Source: Conidiobolus incongruus B7586 (Eukaryota > Entomophthoromycota > Entomophthoromycetes > Entomophthorales > Conidiobolaceae). Taken from it: a stretch of 17,302 nucleotides of DNA. Positions within the stretch are counted from its first letter, which is position 1; the number at the start of each line of letters is the position of its first letter. The position numbers and the translations under genes were made by a program. The notes under the pieces are model-generated. The model was not told where the DNA came from. It did no database searches and was given only the letters and a program-made list of their open reading frames with translations. Where the stretch lies: contig JNEM01010523.1 of the NCBI GenBank assembly GCA_000697335.1, positions 1-17,302 on the forward strand, written 5' to 3'. Positions 1-10,084 of the stretch are shown here, piece after piece.

Positions 1-2136
1 ATATTATAATTAAATTTTTATATAAACAGTTATTTTGCTTTAATTAATTAAAAATATATATTTAAAAGTTTTGTTTTAAACAAACCTATATTGGTTTATT
101 AGATATTAAATTTCTCTTTAATAAAAATATTTTGTATATATCAGAAATTTATTGAAAATACAGAGAAAAATACTTTTTAATATATAAGGGTATCAATTTA
201 AAATTATATATTAAAATTTATAAATTAAATATTTTAAATTCAATTTAAATCTAATTTAAGAAAGGTATTATTATATAAATTTCAGAGTGCTATAAAAATA
301 AATATATATTTCAAACTTATATTATATTTATTTAAATCAATCATGATAAGTATATCTTGTAATAATATATTTTCCAGATAGAAAATATAGTTATTAAATA
401 TAAATTTTAAACAACATAGAAAAACTAAAATATAGTGTTAATTATGGCAAAATCAATAATTAATAATTAAATAATAAATTCAAAAATACTGTGTTACTAT
501 AAAAATCCATTCATTCAATATATATACTATTTTTATATCAGATAATATATTTAACAACTTTGAAAATATATTAGTTATTATATTTTATCATTATATGTTA
601 TCACAATCTGTATTATTAATATAATCTTTAGTTAGAAATAATTGCTAACACCTGAAAATAAGTAAAAATAAGGGTAAAATATTAATACCTGATCTTAGGG
701 ATTTAAACTACCTATTTTTAACTAATACCTCATTCTGACAATTTTTGGAATTCATCAAAATATAGAAAAAATATTGATTGATTAATACTAAAATTCACAT
801 GCATCATTGGTTGTTATGTTGATAGTTTTAGAATGTGAAAATAGATTGTATATGGTATTTTTACAGTTTATAGTAATATACAAATGGAGGTCATTTATGC
901 TTGTCTATTAGTTGTATTAGTTTATTCAGATAGTATTCATTGTTAGTTAATAATTGAAATAATGAATTAATCGAATTGTTACAATTCAGACGCGGATAAG
1001 TTGATCCTAGTTTAGTGATTAAACTGTAATTATAATCAAAGTATAGCACTACAATTATTATCCAAAATATATCAGATAATTGCAAGTGATGAAATTATTT
1101 AGATTAATTGAGTAAATATTACGAAGAATAATAATTGTGCTTTAGCCATAATATTAAATCCATAGTATAAAATCCTTTAAATGGATTATACATTAAATTC
1201 ATTTTAAGAATATCATAATAATGGTGTTTAATATCAGCTTCAATATATAAAAATATTTTTATCATGATTTCTTGCCTATATCTGATATACTGATGTTGTA
1301 TTCATTAGAGATAGAAAGAATAAAAAACCATTATAAATTTATTATTTAACAACATATGTGTAATATTATTAGTGAAATGATATATTATTTAAAAGTTCAT
1401 CATTAATTGACTTATATTGATTTAAGTAAATTATATTAAAATTAGGTCATTGATTGAAATTAAAAAATCTAAATGTATTAAATTCATATTACTTATTATA
1501 TGTCGAGTATATTATTACAAAATCAAAAATAATGGTTTTTAATTAATATTATCTCTCGTTTGTGCAAATTAACGCCATAAAATCAATAATATTTAGGAGA
1601 AAATAAATTAATTTTATTTGATTTAAAGATAAACTTGAACTTGATATTACCTTTCAATATTTAAAAACTTTGATTACTTTTATTTTGCAGTAAAATGTTG
1701 AGGCAATAGTTGAATATAATGTATATTCATAGAATTTTTAGATAAGTAAAAAATGTCATGATATCTCAATCATGCTAGCGAGAGCTTTTAATAATTCATA
1801 ATTAATGGATTAGACAAAATTTGAGATATTTAGAATAATCCACTCAATTAACACTGCAAACATATTCCAATCTCAAAAATTAATGTAATAATTGGAATGG
1901 ATAAACACAGTGATTTGTACTACTTTTTAAGGAAAAAGCTACTTTAAATCTCTCAAACATACGCAAATCTATAACTAATCATTCAATATAGTCAAAACTC
2001 TATTCACTTTAGTAAAAAGATTAATAAAACAAAAAATATTAAAACTTTTACAAAATTTTATTATTCTCTTATTGTTGTACACTAATGCCACATTAATATT
2101 AATGATTAATTATTTAAATAAAAATGAATAGTTAAA
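1..2136. other. AT-rich intergenic region, no gene supported
   Basis: About 2.1 kb of A/T-dominated sequence with dense stops in all frames. The best open frame (minus strand, 891-1085, 64 codons) starts with a hydrophobic stretch but has no recognisable family motif and is not extended by plausible splicing, so I do not call it. Two weak inverted repeats (9-bp arms at 1761-1769 and 1821-1829; 8-bp arms around 1864 and 1891) are within what chance gives at this composition. The last few hundred bases hold the 3' flank of the transporter, which is read on the minus strand. Confidence 0.6.
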
Positions 2137-3402
2137 TTAAACAGGGTTTCCCTGAGTAAAATCCTTTATGAGGGCCCTGACAGAATCTATACTGCCCATC
2201 ACAAATCCAAAGAGAGCGATAATCACAATCAACACACCCAATATTAACTCATAAAAGGGGCGGTGTCTCCACCCAAATAACTTATAATGACATGTAAGTG
2301 GGATTAAAAAGATGACCATACAGTTACCGATGGCTCCAATAAGTGACATTAAATCTTGGAAATAGGGTACATACATAGCAATTACAGTTAAGACAACAAC
2401 TGTAAAGGTTCTAAATATGAATCGAATAATAAATTCTCTAGCTCTGCTCATATATTGGGTATCAATCTTAAATTTGTGTTCAATTTCCAAACAGAATGAG
2501 CAAAGGTATACAGGAGTAGCCATAACGACGTGAAGAGTAACAGCGACCAATCCAACAGTGGCATTGGCGCCTGAAGTTAATCTATATAAAATAGGACTAG
2601 TAACAGTAGTTCCATAAACGTAATACCCGACAATAGCTACTAAAATATACATCGTAGTAATAGTTAACATGGCGGCATAGAGAACCTTATTCCATTGCTT
2701 GGGGCGCTTCATGGATGCTTCAACATGAGGATAGACTACATTACCACCATAACTGAACGCAACTGTAGTGAGAGCAAGTGGAAGTTCTCTGCCGTTGAAG
2801 ATATCGTGATTAATATCTGTAACTTTGCTTAAATCAATGAACGCACCAACGACGATAACAAGCACCATAATAACAGTACAGATAGCTCCTAAAGCTGAGG
2901 CCCAAGCAACTTCCTTCATTGTCTTCAATAAAGCAACAGGTAATAATGAAATAGCACCGGCAATCATAATCCAGTGTTTTTCAATTAATGGTAATTCATG
3001 TTCCTTGGTTATTTTGTAGACATTTTGACCAGCCAAAAGAATATATATACATCCTGAGCTCAAAGTAATAATATAATGGAAGATTTTAACAATATATCTA
3101 CCGGGTTTTCCAAAGGCTTCCTGACCAATACTGTGAAATTCTTCAAGTCTTTCGTTTGGACGGACATAGAGACATTCGATGAGTAGCCTACCAGTATAAG
3201 CGGCCATACATGAAACGAGGAAAAATAGAATGAGACCAACCCATCCACTCTGCTTAAGAGCATGACTTAAACCCAAGATACCAGTACCAGCAACGACACA
3301 TACGATGTTGAAGTAAGCGCCAAAGGAGGAACCTTCCCCATGTTGTTCGTCAGGAGGATGATCACCTCTCATCGTGACTTTTTCAGGATAAACTTCTTCC
3401 AT
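2137..3402 (-). CDS. AAAP-family amino acid transporter (AVT/SLC32-SLC36-like), intronless
   Basis: A 421-residue integral membrane protein of the amino acid/auxin permease family (Aa_trans). These are proton-coupled or exchange carriers for neutral or other amino acids, in fungi often on the vacuole or plasma membrane. Seen directly: a charged N-terminus (1-27), the family's first-helix signature VCVVAGTGILGLSHALKQSG (34-53), and about eleven hydrophobic helices near 28-50, 54-75, 105-128, 143-160, 167-192, 207-227, 239-263, 278-306, 324-347, 350-376 and 383-406. The conserved AFSYGGNVVYPHVEASMKRP loop lies at 215-234, between helices 6 and 7. Length and helix count match the family. The start is the first in-frame ATG and leaves a short N-tail. 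A TATA box lies about 150 bp upstream. Unlike its neighbours it has no introns, and its composition is clearly richer in G/C than its flanks. Substrate and membrane cannot be read from the sequence. Family assignment is secure; the AVT subclass is not. Confidence 0.92.
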   Translation of the reverse strand: MEEVYPEKVTMRGDHPPDEQHGEGSSFGAYFNIVCVVAGTGILGLSHALKQSGWVGLILFFLVSCMAAYTGRLLIECLYVRPNERLEEFHSIGQEAFGKPGRYIVKIFHYIITLSSGCIYILLAGQNVYKITKEHELPLIEKHWIMIAGAISLLPVALLKTMKEVAWASALGAICTVIMVLVIVVGAFIDLSKVTDINHDIFNGRELPLALTTVAFSYGGNVVYPHVEASMKRPKQWNKVLYAAMLTITTMYILVAIVGYYVYGTTVTSPILYRLTSGANATVGLVAVTLHVVMATPVYLCSFCLEIEHKFKIDTQYMSRAREFIIRFIFRTFTVVVLTVIAMYVPYFQDLMSLIGAIGNCMVIFLIPLTCHYKLFGWRHRPFYELILGVLIVIIALFGFVMGSIDSVRALIKDFTQGNPV

Positions 3403-3552
3403 ACTGTATTTAATCTATAAAATAATAAACAAGACTATTTAATCGCTACTACTAACGTAACAAACAGGTCAATCAACTGATACACCCAGCTAAATCGATC
3501 TGATTACGGAATATTGTAGTATTTGGTAATTGTTTATTTTCTTCACTTGCAA

Positions 3553-3562
3553 CCCTTTTATA
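3553..3562 (-). promoter_or_regulatory. TATA box for the amino acid transporter
   Basis: Read on the minus strand this is TATAAAAGGG, a near-consensus TATA box about 150 bp upstream of the transporter ATG. The intervening leader is fairly mixed in base composition and contains possible splice-acceptor-like sequence (TTTTATAG, TACAG) just before the ATG, so a 5'UTR intron is possible but no matching donor stood out. Position and match to consensus are seen; function is inferred. Confidence 0.55.
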
Positions 3563-3883
3563 TTCCATCAATTCACTCCATCACACCAATAGTGAATCAA
3601 CTCAACGAGAAAAAAAATCAAGGATTGTGATCAATTCTTGTACTAGTTTCATCCAACTTTGGTAATCATAAATAAATCTTCATCAAATTATTTGATAGAG
3701 ATCTGCGAATTACCAATATTAACGTTACATTTGAAGCTACCCACTATTGTAATAGGGTTATTGAGCTATAATTTTGAATGTGGTCCGAAAAATGGACTAT
3801 TTATTAAGAATTTTGATATTTGGACTCTTTTGGGAATTGGTACCAAGTGGAGTTTTTCCTCCCCATTTGATAATTCTTTATAA

Positions 3884-3898
3884 GATCAAGGCTTGATC
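3884..3898. repeat. Perfect 15-bp palindrome upstream of the transporter
   Basis: GATCAAG and CTTGATC arms flank a single central G. It lies about 480 bp upstream of the transporter ATG, at the edge of the more G/C-rich promoter-like stretch. A symmetric site of this kind could bind a dimeric transcription factor. That is inference only; no known factor is matched. Confidence 0.35.
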
Positions 3899-5553
3899 GC
3901 ACCTGATTGTACATGCAAATATAAAGCATTCATTGTAATATTCAAACGGTAATTTAATGATATTAGAATATAGTCAATAAAGAGAAGGAAAATCATCTAG
4001 TTTTTATGACATATTTTATCAAATTATCAATATTCCTGCAAAATGATTGACGTATAGTCCCCATGATAGTAATTATAACCACATGTTTAATTCTGTAACT
4101 CTTCTAAAAACGTATATATACGAGATAATTTTTATATATATTTTCTTTATGAGGTATATCTAAAGGATTGATTAAATTCTGATCATTTTTATTTTTCCGC
4201 TCTAAGAAAATTTAGTAATAGGGATTAATCTTCTGGAATATTCATAAATTTAATCGATAAAATTGTCTTCTTATGGTCCAACTTGGATAGAAATTGAATG
4301 AGTTTTCATACTAAACCCCGAATACAGATGGATTAATCTGATCAAGTGTTTTATACTCTCATTAAATATAAAGCTTGTCCAACCATATGATTTCATTCAT
4401 CAAATGAATATTACAGTATTTAGTAAATGAAAGTTATACTAATCATAAGAATTTTAAATTAGAAAATATCCATTTCATTCAGGTTTTCTATTGTCAAAAA
4501 TATCAAGTGATATTTGGGATTTGTAAGGGTATAATAATTAATTAATTGAAATTGTGCCAAATGATAAGAGATAAATTAAATAGATTGAACTATTTTGACC
4601 ATAATATCAGAATCTCATACTATTTTTAATGAATCTTTTATGCTACATTAATTAATGTAATTATTCTATATTTTACAACAAAATAGGATTAACAGATCTA
4701 ATTTCTGATAATTAAATACCAATCTCGGTTCATTTTTTATGAGTATTAAAAACAAATTATTAATCGAAGTATTAAAATAATCAAAGTACAATTAAAAATC
4801 CAAAATTTTATATTATACAATAATATTGGTTGATTATTTCTTATCAACTTGGTTGAAGGCAAAATTGTAATATTGGATCAATTGCACAAGCCATGTGATA
4901 GAAATTAAGGTTACTTACAAAGAGCAACCTTAATGGTTTATGAAAATAAATTCTGAAAAATATTTTGGATAAAATAAACATTAAATTCAAGAAAGAAATT
5001 ATAAGGTAGTATATAAGCCACTATAGAATCTTGTGAAATTTTTCTTGTTAATATTAGGAATATAGCTTAGAATTATTGTTGATGAAAAAATACTTTCGAA
5101 TTATATCATTTTCAATTTGAGTGATTAATAAACAAAAAATTTTGTGCAAAAATAAGAAAAACTTTCATGATAAATAAAAACATCATTTTGATTACTAATT
5201 ATTCTTTAATATAAATAATTTTCTGAAAATAATATACATGAATATTACCAATTTAAATTATACAAAAAACAAATTATGAGCATTTCTATAATAATAGATA
5301 TAATACTAAACAAGTGATATATTTTTGAAAGCTAACTTATTATCACCAACTATTTAGAATAAGATATATGAGTTATTAAAGTTATTTTATTTAAGTATAT
5401 TTTGAACTAATATCTATTCAATACATTTTATAAAATAAAATAATCAAAACAGTGCTTAAAATAGAGAAAATTGGATATATATTGAAAACTGATAAATATA
5501 AGGATATAAAAATTTTAAAGAGAAAAATTTATTAATAATAAAAATACAGATTT

Positions 5554-5558
5554 AAAAA
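5554..5558 (-). terminator. RNA polymerase III terminator of tRNA-Asn
   Basis: Five T residues on the minus strand, starting ten bases past the tRNA's discriminator base, are the usual Pol III stop signal. In such AT-rich DNA T-runs are common, so the support is mainly its position. Confidence 0.7.
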
Positions 5559-5567
5559 TTCTAAGAA

Positions 5568-5641
5568 CGCTCCCAGGTGGGCTTGAACCACCAACCTCCC
5601 GATTAACAGTCGGACGCGCTAGCCAATTGCGCCATGGAAGC
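5568..5641 (-). tRNA. tRNA-Asn (anticodon GTT)
   Basis: A 74-nt cloverleaf folds fully on the minus strand. The acceptor stem GCTTCCA pairs with TGGGAGC (one T-G pair), with discriminator G. The D stem is GCGC/GCGC around a loop containing TTGG. The anticodon stem TCCGA/TCGGG encloses the loop CTGTTAA, giving anticodon GTT, which reads AAC and AAT. The T arm is GGTGG-TTCAAGC-CCACC. There is no intron, and no CCA is encoded, as expected for a nuclear gene. The A box (TGGCGCAATTGG) and B box (GGTTCAAGCC) are internal RNA polymerase III promoter elements. A T-run follows the 3' end. Confidence 0.97.
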
Positions 5642-5689
5642 TTAATACCAATAATGATTTATTCAATAATAATTAGATATTGTGGCGTA

Positions 5690-5965
5690 ATTTTTAATTA
5701 ATTTTATAATTCTTTTATTTCTTTCTTATTTTCATTTATTCCTCTAAATTTCGCTTTTCTCTTTTATCTTTTGTATTATTTTTCTTATGACATTTTTTAA
5801 CTCTTTACTAAACTCTTTAATTATTCAATTTTCCTTTCTTTATCATTTTTATTTCATTTTTCTCAACCATTTTACATTATTTTTTATCAAGTCTATCTTA
5901 ATCAATTGGGCAAACTTTCTATTGTTACAATATTTGCTACTTATATCTCTATTTCTCAACGTTTT
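5690..5965. other. Strand-asymmetric pyrimidine-rich block
   Basis: The plus strand here is dominated by T and C. By hand count 5701-5880 holds about 30 C but only 3 G, so the skew is far beyond the AT-rich background. It sits just upstream (5' side) of the minus-strand tRNA-Asn and about 620 bp before the ARFRP1 start. An open frame inside it (5787-5969) encodes only F/L/I/N/S-rich sequence and is best explained by the skew. Possible meanings include a nucleosome-free or replication-related tract, a remnant of a long polypyrimidine repeat, or a purine-rich minus-strand transcript. None can be chosen from sequence alone. Confidence 0.6.
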
Positions 5966-6585
5966 CTAGGAACAATAAGTCCATTGAAAGTTATCTTCTA
6001 CGATGTATATATATAAGTAAATATGTGTTATACGAATTTAAATTATGGCAAAAATTTTAAACTATTTCATAAGAGGGATTAGTTTTTGTATTTTTGGATT
6101 TGATTGGAATGAGCAATTAAATTACGTTAATTATCCATTATAACAATAGTAATATTGTATGATTTCATTGATATATACTGAATCAATGTATATTAAATAA
6201 TTTATTCAATAATATAATTTCTATTGATTTCAGTATACAGCTTGTGCCTTTGAATTCATATTATTATGTTGAGTAAATATTATAATAGCATCTTAATATA
6301 GCTACATATTTAGTATCAATACTTATGAGTTGTATTTAAAATATATAAAACAGTATTATTGCTCTTATCATTATTATACCTAAACTTTTCTATTTTATTT
6401 AAATATTTTGAATATTTAGTAATAATATCAAAACAAATGGATAATAACATTAAATATTTATATAAATATCCATCAATTCAAATGACTAAAATTCACAAGA
6501 CTCATCAACCCATAATAAACAAACAATTCAATTTATTTAATTACTAAAATAAATCAGTCATTCATTAAATTATAAATAATTCAAT
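5966..6585. other. Upstream flank of the ARFRP1 gene
   Basis: AT-rich intergenic DNA with stops in every frame. A 62-codon frame at 6359-6547 has no recognisable content. The promoter and leader of the small GTPase gene must lie here, but no clear TATA or CCAAT element stands out from the AT background. Confidence 0.5.
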
Positions 6586-7401
6586 ATGATTAGTTTAATT
6601 TCTGGGCTTTATAAATATCTAACTAGAAAAGAAGAATACTATGTAATTATTATAGGTTTAGATAATGCTGGAAAAACAGTAATATAATATCTGTAACATG
6701 TATTGGATTTTCAACTAATTGATAAATAGACATTGTTAGAAAAGATAAAACAAATTTACTTGGGTGTTCAAGGACTCACACCAGACAAAATTGCTCCTAC
6801 AGTAGGTTTAAATAGTAATATATTATTATATAGTTTGATAAACGCTATCTGCTAAGTGAATATTATTTACAGTTGGTAGAATTCAGATTGGTAAAGCATT
6901 TTTGAAATTTTGGGACTTAGGAGGTCAGAAAGATTTACACAGTATTTGGGAATCTTATTATTCGGAATGCCATGGTGTCTTATTTGTCGTTGATTCAACC
7001 GACCAAGTTAGATTGAAAGATTGTCAAGAAGCTTTTGGTATAATCCTATCAATATCTGAATATTGAATTGCATTTTAATTAAATTTTAGAAAAGGCTTTA
7101 AGTAGTCAAATTTTAGAAGGTGTCCCAGTATTAATGGCTGCAAATAAACAAGATGTCGAAGGTGCTTTAAAGGTTGAAGAAATTAAGGAAATATTCAATC
7201 CTATAGCTGTCAAGTTGGGTGCTCAAGATAGTCGAGTTTTGCCAATTTCAGCAATTGAAGGGTACATTGAAACTTTATATATAATATATTTATTAAATTA
7301 TTAATATAATTTTTATTAGTCAAGGTGTTCAACAAGCTATCGACTGGCTATTCTCCAGATTGGTTTTAAACAAAGAGAATCGACCACCCAAAGAACAATA
7401 A
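6586..7401 (+). CDS. ARFRP1: ARF-related small GTPase, ARFRP1 / yeast Arl3 type (5 exons)
   Basis: Exons 6586-6678, 6730-6814, 6873-7037, 7090-7261 and 7320-7401 join to a 198-residue protein; introns are 51, 58, 52 and 58 nt, all GT-AG. All guanine-nucleotide motifs are present: P-loop GLDNAGKT (24-31), switch I IAPTVGLN (52-59, with Thr55), DLGGQ (74-78), NKQD (133-136) and SAI (168-170). Residues 89-101 (YSECHGVLFVVDS) and the C-terminal NRPP match the animal ARFRP1 subfamily better than ARF or ARL1. In known members this GTPase acts at the trans-Golgi, upstream of Arl1 and golgin recruitment. Residue 2 is Ile, not Gly, so there is no myristoylation site. Met-Ile is a NatC-type start, as known for the acetylated, Sys1-bound Arl3. 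Length equals the family norm (about 200). The start is the only ATG giving the MISLISGLYKYL N-terminal helix. TRM44 follows 295 bp downstream on the same strand with its own start. Confidence 0.95.
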
Positions 7402-7696
7402 TCACTTTTTGTATAGTGTTAATCGAATTATTTATTAATATTTCCTTGATTTTTCTGCTAAATATATATTTACATCTCCCTCGTTTGATACTATTATACT
7501 TCATATTAATAAATGATTGTTATTTTACACATATCAATTTTAATCATCTTTTTATATAGTATTTAAACTTGAATTTGACAATGATTATTTCCAAATCAAA
7601 AAATCCCATAATAAATGTTGTCAAGAATTTGGTATAAAAATCAAATAATAAATAAATCTAATCAACAAAACCATATAAAAAACATAAAATAATAAG

Positions 7697-9429
7697 ATGT
7701 CACCACCTCAATTTGATAAAATCATTAACGAAAGTAAAATAATTAATAATATTAATTACCAGATACTGTTCAGAGGTAAAATCGAATTTCAAAGTGAAGC
7801 TTTTACTCATATTTTGGTAATTTTTTTATTTCATATTTGATTAAAATGATAATTAATTTTATTTTAGGACCAATGGATAAATCATTCAGAACAAATTACA
7901 AAATTAATATTGAGAGGAGAAATTTTAAAAACAGAATTATATAACAATGATACTGAGGGATTCTCTGACGAGTTGAAATTGCTAAAAACTGTTAATTTAA
8001 AATTATTGCCTAAGAGAAAGAATCTGGATTCCGAATTAATACAACTGATTTCTTACTTTAGGAGTTCTAAAGGTATTAATTATCCACTATTCTAGTAGTT
8101 TTAATTAATCCATATTTTCTAGAATGTATATATACTTATGAAAATCAAGTCCATGATCGAAATGAAATTCCTTATTTTATTCCTAAAGTAATCGATATAT
8201 TCATCAATATTAAAACTTTTATTAATCATAAATTTTTCAAATAATCAGGTGAAAAGCTATTGTTTTATTTATGAAAAAATGGATGACGAGTAAGTAAATA
8301 ACAACTCATAGTTTGACTTTTAATATTAATTTAAATATAAAGAAATTCGTATTTATCTGTTGGTATTGATTCGTTCGACGTTAATGACAATATCGATGAG
8401 GAGCAGCAGAAAAAAGAAGTAATTATATACAATGACTTATTAATTTCTTTTGCATATTAATGTTATAATTAGGATGATATTTGGATTCAGTTGCTATTAA
8501 AACTTTCAAAATATTGCTTTAACCACGAAGCCGGATATCAAAAACGAGTTCATCACGATGTAATTATTCCCAAAGCCTTGTACCAAGACACCTATTTTAA
8601 ATTAAAAGAAAAATATAAGCACTGGACTCAAGAATGGCCAGAATCTACAGATCCTCAAAAATTCGTGTTCGAAGATATTGCAATTGCCACATGGATAATT
8701 TTGCTATTCAAGCAACAGAAACCTAAACCAGAAGAGAAAGAATTGAAATATAAGTTTGTGGATGTGGGGTGTGGTAATGGATTCTTAGTTTATATCCTAA
8801 ATCAAGAAGGCTATAAAGGCTACGGTATCGATCAATCAAAACGCAAGATTTGGGAGTCATTGCCCAATACAGATCTTAGACAATCTACAATTACACTGAA
8901 TCATATGTCTTTTCCCGATGTAGAATGGATTATTGGCAATCATCCCGACCAAATATCACCTTGGATCCCCATCATGGCATCCAAATCTCACTATTCATCC
9001 AAATTTATCATTATCCCATGTTGCTTTTATGACTTAAACGGTGAAAAAGTTAAGACTGTAGATAGCAACTTGTCAAGGTATCAAGGCTATCTACACTATT
9101 TGGCGACTATTATGAAGGTTTGTGGTTACCGTGCCGAAATCGAAACCTTAAGAATCCCTTCAACTAAAAACATTGCTTTGATCGGTAGACAGCGTACCCT
9201 TTCAGATGGTAAATTATATATATTGTTGATATTATTATTTGATTAATTTTGCTTTTAATTAGATGATGTCCATGCCCTGAGACAAGCTGCTAGAGATATT
9301 ATATTAATGACGGATGATATCGAAATTAAATATCGAGTTCCAGATCAGGAGAAGCATATCAACGAGAAAAAGAAGAAAAACTCTAGAAAGAATAAGAAAC
9401 AAACTTCCAAACCTTCGGAAGTTGAATAG
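7697..9429 (+). CDS. TRM44: tRNA-Ser (uracil-O2-)-methyltransferase TRM44 (7 exons)
   Basis: Exons 7697-7816, 7868-8072, 8123-8187, 8249-8289, 8343-8418, 8473-9208 and 9263-9429 give 469 residues; introns are 51, 50, 61, 53, 54 and 54 nt, all GT-AG. Trm44 (METTL19) uses S-adenosylmethionine to 2'-O-methylate U44 of tRNA-Ser in the cytosol. Seen: family signature KFVFEDIAIATW (232-243), SAM motif I FVDVGCGNG (264-272) with the following acidic GID (287-289), GNHPDQISPWIP (324-335), PCCFYD (351-356) and RYQGYLHYL (371-379). The tail (about 445-469) is lysine-rich and low-complexity, which suits RNA contact. The acidic stretch encoded by exon 5 (about 154-169) precedes the conserved core. It is shorter than yeast Trm44 (about 567 residues), mainly N-terminally. 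The start gives an open exon 1 with no earlier in-frame ATG nearby. The N-terminal third is weakly conserved, so exons 1-5 rest on consistent phase and intron size rather than on recognised motifs. Confidence 0.92.
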
Positions 9430-9680
9430 CTTACTACATAGTTTAATTCAGTTTACTATTTTAACGTTTGATTTACTACGGATTCTTAATATCAATTCTA
9501 AGGCACTCTATTAGAGCAATCGAGATGTATTATCTTTTGGCTTTCTTGTCCTAATCTTACCAGTTATCTCAATTATAATCTAATGGAGTGAGATTTTTTG
9601 GTTTATAGATATTTCATCTCCTCATACAGCTTATGAACATGGAGGCCACTTCATCATTGGTATTTTCGCAAGTATTTAAA
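9430..9680 (+). pseudogene. Unidentified coding-like sequence after TRM44, interrupted
   Basis: Straight after the TRM44 stop the base composition stays gene-like for about 250 bp and then drops abruptly to AT-rich spacer near 9680. One plus-strand frame, different from that of TRM44, reads as plausible protein throughout apart from two internal stops. It includes two hydrophobic runs (for example VLSFGFLVLILPVISIII) and a distinctive stretch SSPHTAYEHGGHFIIGIFAS. I do not recognise the family. It could be a decayed small membrane-protein gene, part of a spliced gene whose short introns I have placed wrongly (9528-9564 looks like a 37-nt intron with GTATT, CTAAT and CCAG), or an unusually rich TRM44 3'UTR. 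No ATG start is evident for it. Confidence 0.3.
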
Positions 9681-10081
9681 TTATTTTAATAAATATGATA
9701 ATAATATTATTATAAACCAATTTATATTGTAATCAAATTATTTAGAGTATTCATTTAATTTTTTTGATTAAAAATTTGAATAATATAATAATTTGTTAAT
9801 CTTAATTTGATGATTTCATTTTATATTTCAACAAACGAAATAATACTATTTTTCATTATATGTATAATGAATAATATCAATACATTTTTGGTCTTCTTAT
9901 AATCTTTATATGATATTGATTGAACTCAATATAAAAAATTGAATTATAACTAGAATCTTATCAAATCATACCAATAAAGCAAAAAATTAATGAAATTCAA
10001 ATTAATTATTTGGTTTAATATCCACAATTTAATATGAATTTTGATTTAAAAAATATGTGAAAAATAGTTAAAAACACAATA

Positions 10082-10084
<3 letters not shown>

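Larger units (their letters stand above)
3403..5567. other. Intergenic region: transporter promoter plus AT-rich spacer
   Basis: The first 500 bp (to about 3900) are visibly richer in G/C than the rest and probably hold the transporter's upstream control region. They contain the TATA box, short inverted repeats such as GTCC/GGAC arms near 3783-3797, and the palindrome at 3884-3898. A 74-codon open frame here (3659-3883, plus) lacks an ATG start and has no family motif. From about 3900 to the tRNA the sequence is plain AT-rich spacer. One hairpin with 9-bp perfect arms (4904-4912 and 4926-4934, 13-nt loop) is the most stable structure I saw but is not statistically striking. No gene is supported. 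Confidence 0.55.

Noticed and set aside
891-1085. Minus-strand open frame of 64 codons with a hydrophobic N-terminus resembling a secreted or membrane microprotein
   Set aside because: No family motif, ordinary length for chance in AT-rich DNA, no supporting splice structure or promoter.
1086-1290. Possible C/D snoRNA (GTGATGA near 1086)
   Set aside because: No CTGA D box at a suitable distance and no terminal stem.
2825-3263. Open frames on the plus strand (2825-3019) and in another minus frame (3060-3263) inside the transporter gene
   Set aside because: They overlap a full-length, motif-bearing transporter frame and read as its shadows.
3659-3883. Plus-strand open frame of 74 codons upstream of the transporter
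   Set aside because: Begins with TTG, has no ATG and no motif; the region is better explained as promoter of the divergent transporter gene.
5787-5969. Plus-strand frame of 60 codons that looks like a small hydrophobic membrane protein
   Set aside because: Phe/Leu/Ile/Ser content follows directly from the T/C-rich skew of the block; no other coding sign.
6359-6547. Plus-strand frame of 62 codons before ARFRP1
   Set aside because: No motif, AT-driven residue content, ends just before the GTPase leader.
9314-9514. Plus-strand frame overlapping the TRM44 last exon
   Set aside because: Its first part is an out-of-frame shadow of the Lys-rich TRM44 tail; only the part beyond 9430 is reported, as an unidentified stretch.
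9430-9680. Stop-codon reassignment (TAA/TAG read as Gln) to explain the interrupted frame after TRM44
   Set aside because: ARFRP1 and the kinase end at TAA and TRM44 at TAG at the family-expected ends, so these codons work as normal stops here.
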